NCBI RefSeq assembly: GCF_005860765.1
Contig: NZ_VCEI01000025.1
Location: forward strand, 744,001 to 808,000
Length of the DNA stretch: 64,000 nucleotides
Direction of reading: 5' to 3'
DNA from: Dyadobacter sediminis
Lineage (GTDB): Bacteria; Bacteroidota; Bacteroidia; Cytophagales; Spirosomataceae
Shown here: positions 61,863 through 64,000 of the stretch, in pieces
Numbering within the stretch: the stretch's first letter is position 1
How the letters are laid out: the number at the start of each line of letters is the position of its first letter
Position numbers and translations under genes: made by a program
Notes under the pieces: model-generated
Told to the model about the DNA's origin: nothing
Databases searched by the model: none
Seen by the model: only the letters and a program-made list of their open reading frames with translations

Positions 61863-63101
61863 ATGAAAAAGTCATATTTACAATGGTTTTTTGTATTGGG
61901 AACCGGCCTGTTTTTAGGCGCATGCAGCGATGATAAAACCATTGATCCTCCCATCATTACAGATCCGGTTGCAACAGCTCCTTCCCGATATGTAGTCGCT
62001 TCAGCGCCCGTCGGTTCCTCAGGCATAGCGGATTATCTGCTGACGACGAGCGATCTTTCGCAGGGCACCATCAGCACCGTTGGAAAAGGAATCGAGCAGG
62101 ACGGTTCGTACCGTTATTATTTAACGCATAAAGGTAAATTTTTCAGTCTGCTGTACGGACAGGGAAATCCCGGCGCGGTCACAACCTACACGCTCAGCGA
62201 AACTGGTGAACTGGTCAAGTCATCCGATTTCCAGAGCGAGACGGTACAGGTATTTGCTCCGGCGGGCGATGACATCCTGACAATTAAAGTGCCGAGAAGC
62301 GGCAATGAAAGCGCATCGTGGTTCCGGATCAATGCGGACCAGTCCAAAATTGTGGGCGAAGGGCAGATCAATATCGTCAGGCTAGCCGGAAACGGCGAAC
62401 GGGCTCACTTTACATGGGCTACGCAAGTCGGTGACAAAATTTTCGCGCCTTACATGAGCATCAAAGGAGCCGCGCCGGATGTCTTCGGAACGGCTTACCC
62501 GGACAGCAGCTGGATTGCTGTTTTCTCTTACCCGGAAATGCAGCTTGAAAAAGTAATTAAGGACAACCGAACCAGTTTCATCGGATCTTATTTCAACAAC
62601 GGACTGCTTGTAGATGAAAACGGCGATACGTATGCATTTTCACCGGCTGTTGCCACCAGCAGCGGAAAGCAGTCCGGTACCAAACCGTCGGCTTTTGTAA
62701 GGATCAAAAAAGGCACTACGGAATTCGACCAGAGCTATTACTTCAATGTGCAGGAAAAATCGGGCGGTAAAAAAGTGATCGGACAAACGTATCTGGGTAA
62801 AGGAAAATCGTTGCTTTACATGCTGACAGACCCTGCCGATCAGTACGGTCCGACGAGGCTGGCCATTTCCGATATTTACAATCAGACTTTTACATGGGTA
62901 ACAGGCACGCCTGAAAGTATTGCTTCCAGATCGGCATCTTACAACAACAACACGGTCAGCGCCGACGGCAAAACGATATTCGTAGGAATAAACACGGACG
63001 CAGGAAGCTGGGTATATGCCATTGACATTGCTACTGCAACGGCCAGGCAGGGCCTCAAAGTGGAAGGCGGCGCCATCACGGCCATTGTGAAGGTGAAGTA
63101 A
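61863..63101 (+). CDS. DUF4374 surface lipoprotein (XusB-like)
   Basis: A 412-residue lipoprotein. The lipobox Cys is residue 21 (FLGAC), followed by SDD, acidic residues like the lipoprotein export signal that sends Bacteroidota lipoproteins to the cell surface. The rest (RYVVASAPVGSSGIADYLLTT, YRYYLTHKGKFFSLLYGQGN, VDENGDTYAFSPAVA) is a beta-propeller-like DUF4374 domain. The family member XusB binds siderophores (known for Bacteroides); here the ligand is not known. It follows the TonB receptor by 44 bases and precedes the PepSY gene, so it is in the same unit. Confidence 0.88.
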   Translation: MKKSYLQWFFVLGTGLFLGACSDDKTIDPPIITDPVATAPSRYVVASAPVGSSGIADYLLTTSDLSQGTISTVGKGIEQDGSYRYYLTHKGKFFSLLYGQGNPGAVTTYTLSETGELVKSSDFQSETVQVFAPAGDDILTIKVPRSGNESASWFRINADQSKIVGEGQINIVRLAGNGERAHFTWATQVGDKIFAPYMSIKGAAPDVFGTAYPDSSWIAVFSYPEMQLEKVIKDNRTSFIGSYFNNGLLVDENGDTYAFSPAVATSSGKQSGTKPSAFVRIKKGTTEFDQSYYFNVQEKSGGKKVIGQTYLGKGKSLLYMLTDPADQYGPTRLAISDIYNQTFTWVTGTPESIASRSASYNNNTVSADGKTIFVGINTDAGSWVYAIDIATATARQGLKVEGGAITAIVKVK

Positions 63102-63211
63102 AGATTTACAATGGTCATCGTAAAGCTCTTCCGCTTATCCGGCGGGCTTTATCATGGCAGTCGTTTTTCATGGCGCGTATTTAATTCTTCTGATCATTTG
63201 CCATTCATTTT

Positions 63212-64000
63212 ATGACAACATTTAAAAAAGTGAATAACTGGCTTCATTTATGGCTGGGCCTGATTTCCGGGATAATCGTTTTTATTGTCTGTATTACCGG
63301 CTGTATCTGGGTCTTTAATGAAGAAATCACGGGTATGCTGGAACCTGAGACCAAAATCGAAAGGCAGGATAATCCCGTAATCATGCCGTCCAGACTGATG
63401 CAGATAGCCGCTGCTTCTTACCCGCATATGAAAGTTTCCTACGCTACTTACCAGCAGGGACGCATCATTTATCTGGGCCTTGGCGAACGGCGCGGACCCA
63501 ATATAACGCTGAAAGTAAATCCTTATACCGGAAAAGTGATCAGCAGGGAAGTGCACAGGAAAGGCGAAACCAACTTCTTTCGCTGGGTACTGAACGGACA
63601 CCGCTTCTTGTGGCTGCCTTTCGAAATCGGTCGTCCCGTTGTAAATTACGGTACGCTGGTGTTTGTCATTTTGCTGATTACCGGTCTGATATGGTGGTAC
63701 CCCAAAAAATGGACGCAAAGTACGGTTGATAAAAGTTTTAAGATCAAATGGGGTGCTTCTTTCAAGCGCGTAAACCTTGATCTGCACAATGTACTCGGGT
63801 TCTACTCGCTTTTATTCCTGCTGGCCATTGCTTTGACCGGTATGGTTTACGGTATCCAGTGGTACAGTGAAGGGCTGTACTGGGTTACTTCCGGCGGTGA
63901 TTCCCTGCCGGAAAGAGCACGCGAAGCAAAGTCGGACTCATTGATGGCCGGGAAATATTTTATGCCGCAGCAGGCCATGGACAAAGCCTGGAACAACGTC
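63212..64000 (+). CDS. PepSY-associated membrane protein (XusC-like), partial at window edge
   Basis: The first 263 residues are visible from an ATG at 63212; the frame runs off the right edge. Helix 1 (about residues 14-31: LGLISGIIVFIVCITGCIW) follows HLWLGL, the hallmark of PepSY-associated proteins. A soluble loop holds a PepSY-like unit (NITLKVNPYTGKVISREV), then FLWLPFEIGRPVVNYGTLVFVILLITGLIWWYP is helix 2, and DLHNVLGFYSLLFLLAIALTGMVYG helix 3. His residues in HLWLGL, GHRFL and LDLHNVLGFY are candidate heme ligands. It is probably an inner-membrane reductase that frees iron from siderophores. It lies 110 bases after the DUF4374 gene. Confidence 0.85.
   Translation, partial: MTTFKKVNNWLHLWLGLISGIIVFIVCITGCIWVFNEEITGMLEPETKIERQDNPVIMPSRLMQIAAASYPHMKVSYATYQQGRIIYLGLGERRGPNITLKVNPYTGKVISREVHRKGETNFFRWVLNGHRFLWLPFEIGRPVVNYGTLVFVILLITGLIWWYPKKWTQSTVDKSFKIKWGASFKRVNLDLHNVLGFYSLLFLLAIALTGMVYGIQWYSEGLYWVTSGGDSLPERAREAKSDSLMAGKYFMPQQAMDKAWNNV

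Overview
The window looks like the chromosome of a free-living Bacteroidota bacterium of the Cytophagales, most like Dyadobacter/Spirosomaceae (inference from gene content; no rRNA or other marker is present). Signs are two ECF sigma / FecR / SusC / SusD loci, three very large secreted proteins with type IX secretion (T9SS) C-terminal sorting domains, PSD1-type DUF1549/DUF1553 and DUF1501 proteins, a xenosiderophore-type TonB locus, TAnnTTTG promoter elements, and few Shine-Dalgarno sites. No tRNA, rRNA, CRISPR array, insertion sequence or prophage was seen.

Layout. 1-2.4 kb (minus): a DMT permease (cut by the window edge) and an S9 prolyl-oligopeptidase-type peptidase. 2.7-5.6 kb (plus): AgaS-type isomerase, PfkB kinase and class II aldolase, a compact tagatose-6-phosphate route. 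5.8-9.0 kb: SPW membrane protein, NmrA-like protein, SDR and AraC regulator. 9.2-14.7 kb (minus): two tandem paralogous T9SS proteins (seven propeller-like repeats, malectin, DNRLRE domain, sorting domain). 15.3-17.1 kb: a second SDR/AraC pair. 17.2-20.2 kb (minus): GMC oxidoreductase and Gfo/Idh/MocA dehydrogenase, divergent from sigma/FecR/SusC/SusD at 20.3-27.3 kb. 27.8-31.3 kb: family 2 glycosyltransferase, aldo/keto reductase and a second GMC oxidoreductase. 31.3-32.3 kb: a 1-kb gap with a nested hairpin. 32.3-36.1 kb: TraB/GumN-like protein, a DUF4932-like secreted protein and a barrel-like outer-membrane protein. 36.4-48.5 kb (plus): sigma/FecR/SusC/SusD followed by a DUF1549/DUF1553 cytochrome lipoprotein and a Tat-exported DUF1501 protein. 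48.5-49.0 kb: a 20-bp tandem repeat, then a candidate small RNA. 49.1-54.3 kb (minus except one plus-strand SDR remnant): DUF1737 protein, a third AraC regulator with an epimerase-like SDR, LytTR response regulator, LytS-type kinase and a cupin. 54.6-58.9 kb (minus): a frameshifted pseudogene, a small membrane protein and a third T9SS propeller/malectin protein. 59.2-64 kb (plus): a TonB receptor, DUF4374 lipoprotein and PepSY membrane protein resembling XusA/XusB/XusC, with a well-formed promoter and a Fur-box-like dyad.

How the parts fit. Each SusC carries an N-terminal STN domain beside a FecR/sigma pair, so substrate uptake probably signals across the envelope to its own sigma factor. The first SusCD locus shares its upstream region with sugar-oxidising enzymes; the second is joined to a heme-binding, probably oxidative, surface module. 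The three T9SS paralogs have in common a short upstream motif that suggests co-regulation. Three related AraC regulators each sit beside SDR-fold enzymes, which points to a duplicated regulator-enzyme cassette, with one SDR now reduced to a stub.
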